Source: Episyrphus balteatus
Lineage: Eukaryota > Arthropoda > Insecta > Diptera > Syrphidae
DNA: 64,000 nucleotides
Reading direction: 5' to 3'
Assembly: GCF_945859705.1 (NCBI RefSeq)
Contig: NC_079136.1
Coordinates: 120,097,028-120,161,027, forward strand
In this document: positions 20,920-32,977 of the stretch, one piece after another
How positions within the stretch are numbered: position 1 is the first letter of the stretch
Layout of the letters: every line of letters starts with the position of its first letter
Program-made: the position numbers and the translations under genes
The notes under the pieces: model-generated
The model's input: the letters and a program-made list of their open reading frames with translations, nothing else
Databases searched by the model: none
What the model was told of the DNA's origin: nothing

Positions 20920-22710
20920 ATAATTAGGAAATTAGATTTTTTAAGCTAGAGAAGTAAAACTCAAGGAAACTGAAAAATTAAAAAGAGATGATTTCATACA
21001 TACATCATAGGTATATAAAATAAAGTAGTTTTAAAAAACTTTTTATTCGATGTTATTTTAAATTTTGAGCTGTAAAGGATATTCAATTTTCGTTCGACCA
21101 GGGAATCAACTTCGTCTTTATAATTAATTTTTCAAAATTGCCATTTCCTATCTTTTTTTACGAAATCAAAAGTGATTTTTAACAAAATTCCTTTATTTAA
21201 AAAAAAAAAATTGTATTAAAGGGGTTCATCTGAGAACATAATGTTTATGTTACAAATAAAGTAAATAATTTTACATATAGGTATTATATTCACAAATCTG
21301 TAGTAATTATTACAAATACATTTTGTATTGTGCTGTAAGCAAAATGGTTTAATTTACGTACATTTGTACATTCTTTGATTCTCTTCGACTCGCGAAACCT
21401 AGTTGAATCTAAAGGAAGATGACTAAAAGCGGTATAATTTAAAAAAGCTTTTATAGTTTTGACCCATTACACTGTGCTACAAAATAAAAAAAAAATACAC
21501 CCTAGAGATTACATAGTGTAGGCTCTTTGTATGGTCGAATAATGCATAAAAATATTTTTGTTATATTTTTGGAACCCTCCATTTTTTTTTTTCAATTTAC
21601 AAAAAACCATTTTTAGATTACGATGTAATCTATCAATATCTAAGTCATTTTTTTTAACAATTCTCAATATGTTATATGTTTTTGGAAAGAGGATTTTCAG
21701 ACCTTTTGAATGATGTATAGAAGTCTTTTGTTTAAATAAATTAAGTGTAGGTTTTTATCCCATAAATCTTGAAAAAGTGATTTTTTTCTCAATTTTTTTC
21801 AACTTTACCCAATTTTTTTTGGAAAATAAACCAAACAAAAAAATAGAGTAAGGTTATATTCTGAAAGAATATACATTTAAGCACAAATTGGCGTATTTTT
21901 TGTATTGAATTTGACCAAAACTGCGGAATCTATGCTACTTTTTCGTAAATAGAAAATGTGGCTTTTCATGATATGGAATTGCAAGCTGCACAGGTGTTCG
22001 TTATTTTAAAATAATAAGAATTTCTATGCTCCTAGGATCTTATATGGTTGGAAATAAACTAAAAAAAATATTCTTCAAGTTTCAAGTCTCTAACTTAATT
22101 CTAACCCGTGCCGCCAAGCGGTTGAAGTTTCTTATGGGAATAACATGGGGTCTCTTGGATCTTGTTCGATCAATCTTAAATTCCAGCCAAACCATTTGTT
22201 CAAAAAATTTAAAACTTTACAGGCACAAATTTAATAAGTGTAGCTAACATTTTTCAGATTTTTAATTGTTCTAATTTCAGAGATTTAGCTTGTTAAAAAA
22301 GTCATTTTTTTCAGACTTTTTCAAAAATCACGTTTAATGCCAAAAAATTAAAAAACATACCTAAATTTTTATTCATAAATAAGCATAGCATGTATATTTA
22401 AAATGCATATTCAATTCATAGTTATATGAAAAATTTGTTGTGTATTCATTCTTCAACTCACATCGATATTCAAAAAACGTGTTCCCGATTTAAGAAAAAG
22501 TACTGTAGTAAATATGTAAATAAAAAACTAGTTAATTATATAACTTTGAATTAAATATAAATTTTAAATATACATACTACGCTTATTTGTGAATAAAAAT
22601 GTATGTTTTTTAATTTTTCGATTCAAAATTCGAAATTCTGGTTTTCGAACTTCTGCTTTTTATCGAAAATTCTGTTTTTCTAAATTCTTTCTAAAAAAAA
22701 CTAAATATAA
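20920..22710. other. AT-rich stretch, no gene recognised
   Basis: Only short shadow frames and homopolymer runs. CACTGTGCTACAAAA near 21471 resembles a Tc1/mariner end, but no partner end was found. Near 22640 short TTCTG-plus-T-run segments resemble the foldback at 38 kb. Confidence 0.45.
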
Positions 22711-22714
22711 ATTA

Positions 22715-23331
22715 CACTGGTCGGCAACGAAAATAGAGCAGGAAGCAAACCCTACTTTTCTAAAGGATTTTTGTGTCCTGAGTTCGAATCCGAAGCCAAA
22801 ATTTCACTGGCGCGTCACGTTTTCGAAATACTTGAATATTAACAGGTCAAAAACGCGTTTTTTTTTGGTACATTTGACGTCAAATTACATCACAGTTAAG
22901 TTATATGCAATCTCGAAACGCCATATTAAAACGTCCTTAAGGTACTTATTTTTTTTTTTCAATATTATTTTTTTCTTGAAGATATTGAAAAAAGAAATTT
23001 ATGATAAATACCTCAAAATCTTGCTTGTTTTTTCCAAAGTAATAAATGGTTCTTTGAACCAAATTCCAGTTTGCGTCTTCTGATTTGGACTTAAAAAAAG
23101 CAACATATTACGGAAAAATATAATATTTTTGACTAAACATCAAAAAGAACTTAATTGAAAATAAGTTTTTGGGAGTTAATTGCGGAAATAGTGATGAGTG
23201 TAGCTCAAAACTAGACGTGATAGAATAAATCTGTAAACAGTTTTGAATTCAGCACACTAAAGTCAATTCAAATCACCTTACATACTTCTTGCTCCCGACT
23301 TTTTTTTTTGTTTTTTTTTTGCCGACCAGTG
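22715..23331. mobile_element. CACTA-like MITE
   Basis: CACTGGTCGGCAA at 22715 is perfectly inverted at 23319-23331, and TTA is duplicated outside (22712-22714, 23332-23334). Ends starting CACTG with a 3-bp duplication fit the CACTA/EnSpm group, although a few other groups also make 3-bp duplications. The 617 bp carry no transposase; an open frame across the left end is a chance one. Confidence 0.72.
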
Positions 23332-23686
23332 TTATTATTCATAAATTAATTACTTTTTTCAATTTTTTGTAAAAGTTTCTAGTTAGCACAATTATTGGTT
23401 CTTGAAAAATATTATAAAAATTGTAGGTATTTTCAACCAAAACCTAAGATTTCTGCATCATTTTTGTAAGTCATGTCAGTAGTAAAAACCATCGAAAAAT
23501 ACTTTTGAAATTTTAACCTTACTACTCGCCTAGCTTTCAACAAGTGATGTGATAAAACTTGACGTTCAGATGAAAAAGTTAAGGAAATTCAAAAATAAGT
23601 GAAAATAAAAAATAAGTGACAAATTAGTTAAAACTCTCCAAATTACCTATCTGCAATGTTTTAACAACAGCTGTGTATTGAAAAGC

Positions 23687-23956
23687 GGGTGACAATGGTG
23701 CAGTGGATGTAGTGCTTGACTGCTAACCTCGAGGTTGTGGGTTCGAGTCCTACCTCAGGCAGCATTCTTTTCTTTATCCCCCAGATTGGAAGCCACCCGT
23801 GGGATTATATGAGATAATAATCATCTTATTCTCAATTCACTGTTCCAACAAAAAATTCTTTCCTATCTTTCTATTCCTTCTGACTAGTACCGTGCAGTAT
23901 GCATTTAAAAGACCTTAGGTCTTGCAGGCATATAGTTAAAATTATTATTATTATAC
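23687..23956 (+). mobile_element. tRNA-derived SINE
   Basis: The first ~80 bases look like a tRNA: TGGTGCAGTGG fits a pol III A box and GGTTCGAGTCC is a perfect B box, 45 bases apart. CTGCTAACC sits where the anticodon loop would be (GCT, Ser-like). An unrelated body follows, ending in a (TTA)n tail near 23941-23955. Family name unknown; no clear target duplication. Confidence 0.75.
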
Positions 23957-24360
23957 AGGGTGTCCCACAGTCACCGCCCCAAATGAAAACCATGGATTCC
24001 TGAGGTCATTTTAAGTCGAAAAACTTATGAGGTAATTTTCTCGTTTTCATCCCGTTTTCGAGTTACCACGGTTTTTATGATTTTTGCTCTCTTGTCCTTT
24101 TACTGGCCTTATCTTTGCCAAACGACGTTTGATTTGAAAGATTTTTTTTACAACCAATCAAGAATTTATTACAGTTTTAGTTTGTCTCAAAACTTTTTTT
24201 CTGCGGACAACCGTTTTTCCACAATTTTGCATCAAACACAATTTTCTTCGTTTTTTAAGTTGTTTTTTACACTTTCATATCATTTAAGTCAAAAAAACAC
24301 GTTAATGAGTATTAATTTTTTGTGCTTTTTTTTAAAGCCCAGTTTATTTTTATAAAAAAA
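23955..24360. mobile_element. Repeat fragment beginning TACAGGGTGTCCCAC
   Basis: TACAGGGTGTCCCACAGTC immediately follows the SINE tail. Strings like this start dispersed repeats in many insect genomes; related ACACCCTGT and CCACCCTGTATA strings occur on the other strand near 29875 and 55885. The right boundary is not visible. Confidence 0.35.
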
Positions 24361-24789
24361 AATAAGTTTTATTTCATAAAAAAGGCTACTCAAAGTAATT
24401 AAAAAAAATAAACAAACTGAGTGAATTAAAAACAAAAAATAATTTTTAAATAAAAATTAATTTAAATGAACTAAAAACTTTTTCTGAGCTTTATCTATTT
24501 GTTCTTTTCTTAACCACAATAGCTCAGAAAAAAATATTCTCCAAGTTTCAAGTCCTTTATGGCAAACCGAGGCGACTTAATTTTTCATATTATATTACAT
24601 TACAGGTAGTTTTTGAAGTTTATTCAAAAATTCTGTAAAACTGTAGAAGTTGATAGAAAATTTTGAAAATTGACAAATATCTTGTGCTCTTAAAGTAGTG
24701 CATGAGTGTTTAATATAATCCAACATTACGATGATGGATATGTCCGTAAAGGTGGTTTTCGTCTGTTGTGTGTCTGTTCGTTAGTGCGT

Positions 24790-25730
24790 TTTTTTACTTG
24801 CGATATAGGTACTATATATCAAGTTATGCATTCGTACAAAGAAAAAAAGTTGAGATGACATTTTTCCATGACATTACGATGGTAGACAATGCCAAAAAAG
24901 TGGGTCCCGGAAGTCCGTCTGTCTGTCTGCCAGTCTGTCAGTCTGTCTGTATAGGAAGCTACAGCCTAAACGGAGGGACCGATTAATGTCAAACTTGGTA
25001 TGTAGCGTTATTTGGCGACTCTCCAGAGGGGTTTTTGGAATTAATTTTTTTGGGCCAAAATAACGGTACTTGTCATATACCGATTTTAGTAAAATTCAAA
25101 TATCTTAAAAAACGGCTCTAACGATTTTGTTTAAAAAATTCAAATGTTAGTTTTAAGCTAAGGTCTATCTTTTAATGAAAATTTTTTTTGAAAATCATTA
25201 TTAACGGTACCTGCCATAGAACCGTTTTTTTTTTTCAAATCCGATTTTCTCCCAAACTGCTTATTCGATTTCAACGAAACTTTTTTTTGAAAAAGCCAAA
25301 AATAAAATTTTGAAAAAAATAATTTTTAGATTTTTAGAAAAAATTTTGAAATTTTTTTTTTTGAAAAATCAAATTTTCGAAAACGGGACATTGAATTTTT
25401 TTGAAATTTTGTTTTTAGATGTTGATTAGTGATTTCTACAAAATGGCATACCAATTTTATTTTAAAACTTTTTTCTCAAAAAATTATTTATAAAAAATTA
25501 GTTTTTTAAAAAACGGCTCTAACGATTTTGAAAATTTTTTTCTAAAAATGCATGTTAATATATCAATCAAAACTGCATACTTGTTTTGGAGGGCAATTTA
25601 ATTTCAGATTTTATTTTTTTTTTTAACGAATTTTATTTTTTTTCCAAATTTCTATATAAAAAGTCTTAAAAATTTAAGCAACTTTAACTCTAAGAGCAAG
25701 TTCGTGCGACCCAGTCGTGCATTTTATTTT
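24790..25730 (+). mobile_element. Dispersed repeat family 1, copy B (uninterrupted)
   Basis: Full-looking copy: starts with a T-run and ACTTGCGATATAGGTACTA, has (TCTG)n near 24915-24950, several CGGCTCTAACGATTTTG and AACGGTACCTGCCAT segments, and ends CAGTCGTGCATTTTATTT. No inverted or direct terminal repeats and no open frame of note. It shows the empty site of the hAT-type insertion found in copy A. Confidence 0.88.
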
Positions 25731-25739
25731 TTAAAGATA

Positions 25740-28700
25740 TTGCAATTTTTTTTCGAAAACGGCTCTTACTTAATAATCTTAGTGACGATAACAGAACTGC
25801 GTTTTTTTTTAGTTTTTCTCTGAAAGTTTGGATAGCTGAAAAATGGCGTTGTCGTTTTTTGCGGAAAATTTACATATTTTTCCCTTGATCTTGTATATTT
25901 CTCCAAATTCTGAACCAATTTTTTTCAAAATGTACAGCCACATATTTGTTAAGATTTCTAAAAATAAAATTTTTTAAATTTTCAAAAATAGCTTTGAAGA
26001 AAAAATGTATAAAATAAAATTTTTTTTTTCTCCTGATATCTTAACCTAAAGCTTTAATTTTCAATGATTATATATAAAAGAGCAACAAAAACTATTGATG
26101 TATTTTGATCACTCACAGTAAACAGAGAAAATAAAAAAAAAAAAAATATATCTGTTTGAAAATATACCAAAACATTTTTTATTAAATCCAATGACTACAA
26201 TCATTGTCGTCTGATGGGTGGCTTTAGCGAGGTTGTCATCATATAAATATTCAACTAAGTAAGTACAAAACAACCTATTATCATCCTTTAAGAAAATAAA
26301 ACCTAATAGCTTGTGTCGAGTTAACATTGAACGCATATACAATTTTATAAAAACAAGACACAAAACATACTCATATTTTGTTTTCCATTTATTATCCTTT
26401 TATTCTTTTAATAAAGAGAACAAAATAATATTTTTTTTTTTTTTTTTTTTAAGTTGACATATTTTATGAAAAGAAAATGATTTTCCTTTACCAAAAACAC
26501 GCATAAATGTGTTTCTTATAATAAATTATAATTGATATGCTTATCGGAAATAATAATAAAAAAAAAATAAACACAAACAAAAAACTTTTCGATGTGATTT
26601 TAACCTTAAGTGGGCAGAATCCTTAATGTATCTTATTATGGAAGACAAACAAACCCATCAAATCAATGTCGAAAACCATGGGAACATACATAAAGTAAAT
26701 AGCCGTATTGTGGACCTGCCTGAAATCTAAATGGCATTCAGGAAAGATGCGAACATTATATGTCCTGCATATAAATTTTTATGAATAGAAAAAATTCGGT
26801 TAATAGATATTTAGGGGTGGTATAATCTATTGAATTACATTTACAAGACAAGAATATTGAAACAATAAGAAATTGTTGTATCGAAATGATAAAATTTGCA
26901 CCTTAATGAATTTTTATTTGACCTCATATTGAAAAATAGGTGTTTTAAAGTGGTATTGAAAGTGGTCGTTATCCAGCGATGTTATATGGGAATTCAAACA
27001 GTTTTTTTTTTTTACTTAAATTGTATTAAAATTTAAAAAAATCATCACAAAACTGCAAACGAAAAATATAAATTAATTTATGAGCAGTATAATTTTTCAT
27101 TTTATCAAATGATTCAAACTGTATAACTTTTTAGTTAAGATTTTTTCATTATTTTCTTGTTTCCTTCTTAAAAGTCACAAGAAGATAACGAGAATCATAT
27201 ACTATCCTTAAAAATGAAGAATAATTACATTGATTTTGTTTCCATAAAAGCTCTAAAAATTTCCATAAACTCATACAATTTGAATGCCATAAAAAAATTC
27301 AAATATCTAAAAATCCTCTTGTATCACTTAATAAAAAAAAATAATAATAAAACTCTAAAATAGGTATATTTAAAAAGTTGTCAAGCTTCTGGAAAGATAA
27401 AAAATAATATCTTTCACATAAAATAACTTTTGTGAGGAACATAAAATTGAATTTGTATTTATTTTGATATAATGTGAAAAAATCCTTTTTGATTTAATGG
27501 CCTTGAGATATTCTCAGAAAAAAAAAAGAAAATAAAAAGAAAAAATAATATCCGTAGCAGATTTGTCAAGGATTTTGATTTAATAGCTCTGAAATTTTGT
27601 CTACATAAAATGAAAAAAAAAAAAAAACAACATCTTTTACAGATTTGTCAAGGATTTAAGATTGAAAGCAACCTTGTTTTTAGGTATATTGCTTCATAAA
27701 TAAATAGATAAATGAGACAATAATATAAAAACAATTTATTCTGTCACATCAATCGAAACAAAGTTGATGACTGATTGGAACTCAAGAACTAAATCATCCT
27801 TTTTGTCTGGAAAGTGAACTTGATTATACCCATCAATTTTTAAAAAAAAAATGCATTGTTTACCGAGGTGAAAATATCCCTTAATTTCAATAATTTCATT
27901 ATTTTAATAAAATTTGTAATATTATAGTGGTAAAACATTTATACCTGAACTGAAGAATGGGGATAGTAGACTCAAACTTAACTTAACTATTTTACTTTAA
28001 AAGAAAAAAAAAAAAACACTAAGAAAGATATTAAAATGAATTAAATGTCCTTTTATAAGGCATTCTTTTTGCTTTATAAAAAAACATGTCTTTTAAAATT
28101 AATTCTGTGGTAATAAATTAAAAGAGCTTATGTCGACATAAGTGAAAATCGATTTTATTTGCTTAACATGTTCACCTTTTGTTTAGCTTTGTTTTAGTCT
28201 GGCTCTCATTTCTCTACGCAAAATATAAACCGTTCAATTTAAAAAAATCATAGTAGGATAAGTTTTTTTGGACAAAAACTGCATTTGCATAATAGCTTAT
28301 GTATATGTTGAAATAAAATCGTCCAAATCTTAAAAAGAATAAATTTGTGTTCTTATGTCGACTTAAGCCATTTTTAAAAATTGCATTTTGAACCAAAACC
28401 AATTTTGCAAAACATCTTAAGTAACATAAGCTGTTTTGTTCCTTGAAATGTCCGCCAAGGGAAAAAAGGAGCGAGAGTGAAGCAGGCTAAGAGGTTGAAA
28501 AAAAAATATGCATAAAAGTAGTAGATACCTAATTGATTTTGGTAATATTTTTTTATAACCTAAAAAATATTAAGAAAAAAAACAAAAAAATATTTTTTTT
28601 TGGTTATTTATTTTTATCTTTAACAAAAATAATTAGATTTTTATAAAATTTTATGTTTAAAATAAGATTTGTTTTTGTTTGAAGCGAAATTTTAATTTTT

Positions 28701-28740
28701 GCATTGTTCATGATTACCAGGGTAAATAAACCCTTCTCTA
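25740..28740. other. AT-rich stretch, no gene recognised
   Basis: Long A and T runs (26430, 27610, 28010) and scattered non-repetitive sequence such as 26600-26760, slightly less AT-rich. No splice-bounded frame, RNA gene or element ends were found. Confidence 0.45.
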
Positions 28741-28746
28741 CCATAC

Positions 28747-29738
28747 TTTTTTACTTGCGATATAGGTACTATAGGGCAAGTTTAGGATTCGTAAAAAAAA
28801 TCGAACTCGAGATAACAATTTTACATGACATTACGATGATGGAGAATGCCAAAAAAGTGGGTCCGGCAATTCTGTCTGTCTGTCTGTCTGTGTGTCTGTC
28901 TCTATCTATAGCTGCAGCCTAAACAAGTGAAGTGATTTTCTTCAAACTTGGTAGTTAGCAGTTTTTGGCGATTCCCTAGAGGGGAAATTGAAATTTTTTT
29001 TTTTATGACCAAAACTAACGGTACCTGCCATATAACGGAAATAGAAAAGTTAATTTTTTTCAAAAACGGCTCTAACGATTTTGATTAAAATTTTTGTGTG
29101 TAGTACTACACATAAGAGCCAACTTTTTAAATAAAAAAAATATTTTTTGTACCGTTATTAACGGTACCTGTCATAGAACGGTTTTTTTCGTTTCTGAATA
29201 TCTCGTACAACATTAACCCGATTTAAATGAAAATTTTTATACAAAAGTGTGTAAGTAAAGATAATATTAAAATTTTAGAAAATTTTCAAAAAACGCATTT
29301 TTGGTTTTTTTTAAAATATTTCAAAATTTTTTTTTGAAAAATCAATTTTTTGAAAACGGATCAATGAAAAATTTTGAAATTAATTTTTTATGTGTGAATT
29401 AATTATTTCTTAAAAATGGCATACCAACTTTTTTTTAGAAAAATGTTAAAAAAAGTTTATACATAAAAAATTATTTTTTTAAAAAACGGCTCCTACAATT
29501 TTCGAAAATTTTTTTCTAAAAATACCTTTTTATACAAGAAATAAAATGGCATATATTTTTTTTTTTTAAGATAATTTAAAACGGAGTTTAATTAATTATA
29601 AAAACAGATTTAATTTTTTTATACTATGAAATTTCTTCAAAATATCAAATTTTAAATTTCTTGAATAAAAAGCTTTAACATTATAGTTACTTTAAGCATA
29701 AGAGCAAGTACGTGCGGCCCCAGTCGTGCAATTTATTT
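28747..29738 (+). mobile_element. Dispersed repeat family 1, copy C (diverged)
   Basis: Begins ACTTGCGATATAGGTACTA, has TCTG repeats near 28872-28905, and ends CAGTCGTGCAATTTATTT. More diverged than copies B and D, with GTGCGGCCCCAG near the end as in copy F, so at least two subfamilies exist. Confidence 0.85.
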
Positions 29739-29942
29739 CTTCTTATTTTGACTCAACCTACAAGTCTTATTTTATGCAAATCATATTGTGTGTTGGTGCA
29801 AGATGACTGCAACTCAAGATGGAGACACAAATTGGCTTTCATATTTTTGTATTTAGGCCATTTTTTTTAGACACCCTGTTTTCATCAAATTTTATATTAT
29901 TATTATTTTCAGTAGGAAGGATTCCTTTTTCTAGTTTTGTGT

Positions 29943-30201
29943 CTTAAATAGCATTAATTTTTTAGTTTTAATTTTTAAAAATTTTAAGAATTCATTTGCA
30001 GTGGTGGCAAAATAATTAGAAACGTTCTCCTTTTTTTACAAAATGTTATTTTTTTCCTACTATAAATACAAAATATGTTATATGTTACAATCCTTGTAAC
30101 ATTTTAGGAAAAAAATTTTAAAATTTATCCAACAAAAGTTTTCTGTTTTAAATAGCATTAATTTTTTAGTTTTAATTTTTAAAAATTTTAAGAATTCATT
30201 T
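29943..30201. repeat. Duplicated ~50-bp segment flanking a 155-bp spacer
   Basis: TAGCATTAATTTTTTAGTTT and the following ~35 bases, ending AGAATTCATTT, occur at about 29949-29997 and again at 30153-30201. The second copy was then the landing site of the element at 30206. Confidence 0.8.
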
Positions 30202-30205
30202 ATGT

Positions 30206-30831
30206 GGGAAACCGACGAAGTTACGAATACCAGAGTTACGGGCGACAGAGTTACGAGCGTCAAAGTTACGCGAAACCGAAGTTTTCTAGAAAACTAGAGT
30301 TACGAATTCTAAAGTTATGTTAAGCTATGACATGTGATTTTTGGGTTGGTAACAATTGCGAGGAACGATATGGAATTATGGAAATACAAACAAGAGATTA
30401 ACATTTTTCTCATTGGTCAGAACTAAATGAGTAAAGCGAAAATGGGTGTTATTTAATCTTGTAAAATTTTGATTGGATAGGTATAGATATATGTACATAT
30501 ATGGTTTTGTTTTTGTGAGAAGATCGCAAAAACGTTGAAATAGAAAAAAAAAAACATAAGCATACTTATGTAAGTTTGGGGGACATAATTGAAATTAACT
30601 TCTTATTTGTCCAACTAATATTGCACCTACGTATCGATATTCTCTTATTTATGTTTCCATAATTCCATATCGTTCCTCGCAATTGTTGCCAACCCAAAAA
30701 TCAAATGTCATAACTTAACATAACTTTAGAATTCGTAACTCTAGTTTTTCGTAACTTCGGTTTCGCGTAACTTTGACGGCCGTAACTCTGTCGCGCGTAA
30801 CTCTGTTATTCGTAACTCCGTTACCATTTCC
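30206..30831. mobile_element. Foldback element with GTTACG-rich arms and 8-bp duplication
   Basis: Arms of about 190 bp, inverted at 30206-30395 and 30655-30831. They contain repeated GAGTTACG and AAGTTACG modules about 15 bases apart and end in GGGAAACCGACG / GGAAATGGTAACG. ATTTATGT is duplicated outside (30198-30205 and 30832-30839). The 8-bp duplication suggests a hAT-related origin. No coding capacity. Confidence 0.82.
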
Positions 30832-30839
30832 ATTTATGT

Positions 30840-32690
30840 ATATAAAATAAAATCTTAGATCTTCATTTATAATACCTAACAAAATTTGAAATCAATAACT
30901 TAAATTTTAATTTCGAGCTAAAAAGGTTTCTGATTCAACATTTAAAAGTTATGATTTACCAAAAAATAAAAAAAAAAAAAAAAAATAGAATATGAAAATT
31001 GAAAGAATAAAGTTTCAAAATTATTAGCCTAAAAATACTATTTAAGGCCACATTAATTCTAACCTTGGGATAAAAGGAGGTAATAATTTAAATTATCATC
31101 TTACCGGGTTCTTTCTCTTGATTTTTGAGAAAAAAAGCAAGCTTTTCAAGGGAGTTTTCGATGTTGGATTTTAAGGATAAATGAAATTGTTTTTAAACTT
31201 TGTTTTGAGAATATTACACTTCAATATAGACTTGGTATATGAGAGCATGATGCCAAATTTATGTAGGTATATAATATTATCTCAAGGCAAAAATTAAGAA
31301 CCACCACAATGTAGAGGGTGTGTGTAATTTAAGGGAGAATTGTCGAATGAAGATGAGTATGAACAAGGGTAGCGTTTCAAAAATCAACATACCTACTCCA
31401 AAAATTGTTGAAGAACTTTGCTTTTGTTTTGAAGTAAAAAAAAGTTTTTTTTTTGTTTTTTATTTTTGAAATTTATATTCACACTTCTACTTGTGAAGAT
31501 ATAAACGCAATGAGGGATGAAAGGTTTGATTAAAAAGTTTCGTTGGGTGTTTGTTTAGTTGTGGCACTTTTGGATAAAGTTTTAAGGAGAATTTTTTTTT
31601 TGTCTCGATCTCTTGTTATTTTTTTTGCTGTTGTTATTTTTCTTTGAAGAACCATCAAACAAACAAAGTTAGTATATAATTTTTATGTATGAGGGCAATC
31701 AATTTCACAAATTGTCTTCGTTAACAATTTGGGATGCCTAGGCAATATGAAGTTTATTGAACTGCTGCTAGGAATGAATGTGACTATTCTATACTCAAAC
31801 AATGGACTTGAACATCAGTTAATTAAAAGTTTTTTGATATTAAGTTGATGTTGATGAAGAAGATGTTGGATGGAAACTATTGGTCAACGGACAATCTGTC
31901 TTAAAGTTTTCACTCCATAAATAAAGTTCTCTTTAGCCCCATTTTAATGTTTGATATTTAAAAAAAATCAAACTGAAGGTTTTATGGTAAATTCTTCTTA
32001 TTTTTGCTTTAAAATTATGTTAATTTAAGATTTAATACCAAGTTGGTGATAAATTCTCTCGTATAATTTATTTTAATTGATATAAAAAAAAAAATTATTT
32101 TTTAATTTTAATAAATCGCGATTATTCGTGACAAAAAATGGAAAAAAACAAAAATAATCTTTATAGCCAGCAGGTGGGATTGGGTCAACTCAATTTTGGA
32201 GTAAAAAAAAATCAATATGCCATATTGCGAAAGAAAATATTTATTTTATTTATTTTAATTTTTTTTAATTCATCCGGAATTTCTGCATTATTTTTGAGGA
32301 TGAAAAATATAATGATTATCAATGCCTTACATTTCAATGTAGAAGAGAACTTGTGTGTAAAAACAATTGATTAATACCAATGGCAAACAAAAAAATAACA
32401 GACAAAAAGTGCCGTACACAATTAACTATTCCCACTTCTAATTTATTATTATGTGCGTGTATTTCGATCGAATTAAAAACAAGTTTAGAAAACCCTGTTC
32501 TGAACGGTTAAGGAGACGGTCATTAAACACCAGTATCCATAATAATAGTTGACACAATGATTTAGCCCCACATACTGCAATTACATTTTCTTTGAGGGCG
32601 CTATTGGAAGTTTTTTTTTCAAAACACTATTGCCTAGTACATTGTACATATTTGTGAACCAAGTCGTGAAGTGAATCCATATAATTTTTT
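30840..32690. other. AT-rich stretch, no gene recognised
   Basis: Includes slightly less AT-rich, apparently single-copy DNA at 31680-31940 and 32400-32620, but no frame with splice signals. A 78-codon open frame at 32138-32374 is low-complexity and not convincing. Confidence 0.45.
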
Positions 32691-32977
32691 TTCGCTCTTG
32701 TGAACCTTCGCGATAAAAAAAATTTTAGAGTTTTTATAAATAACTTTTTTGAAAACTAATTTTTGAAATAAAATTGGTATGCTATATTATACTAAAATTG
32801 ATCAACACTTTTTAAACCAAAATTTAAAAACAGTTCAATGTTTTCAAAACTTTGATTAAAAAAAAATTTTTTTTTTACAAAATTTTATTATTTACCTATG
32901 TATATTAATGCTACATAAGTTCGGTGAAATTGAATAATAATAATAATTTAAAAAAAATCAAGAGATAAAAATTAATA

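Noticed and set aside
22589..23083. 164-codon frame
   Set aside because: It runs across the left end of the CACTA-like MITE from unrelated flanking DNA, so it cannot be an ancestral gene.
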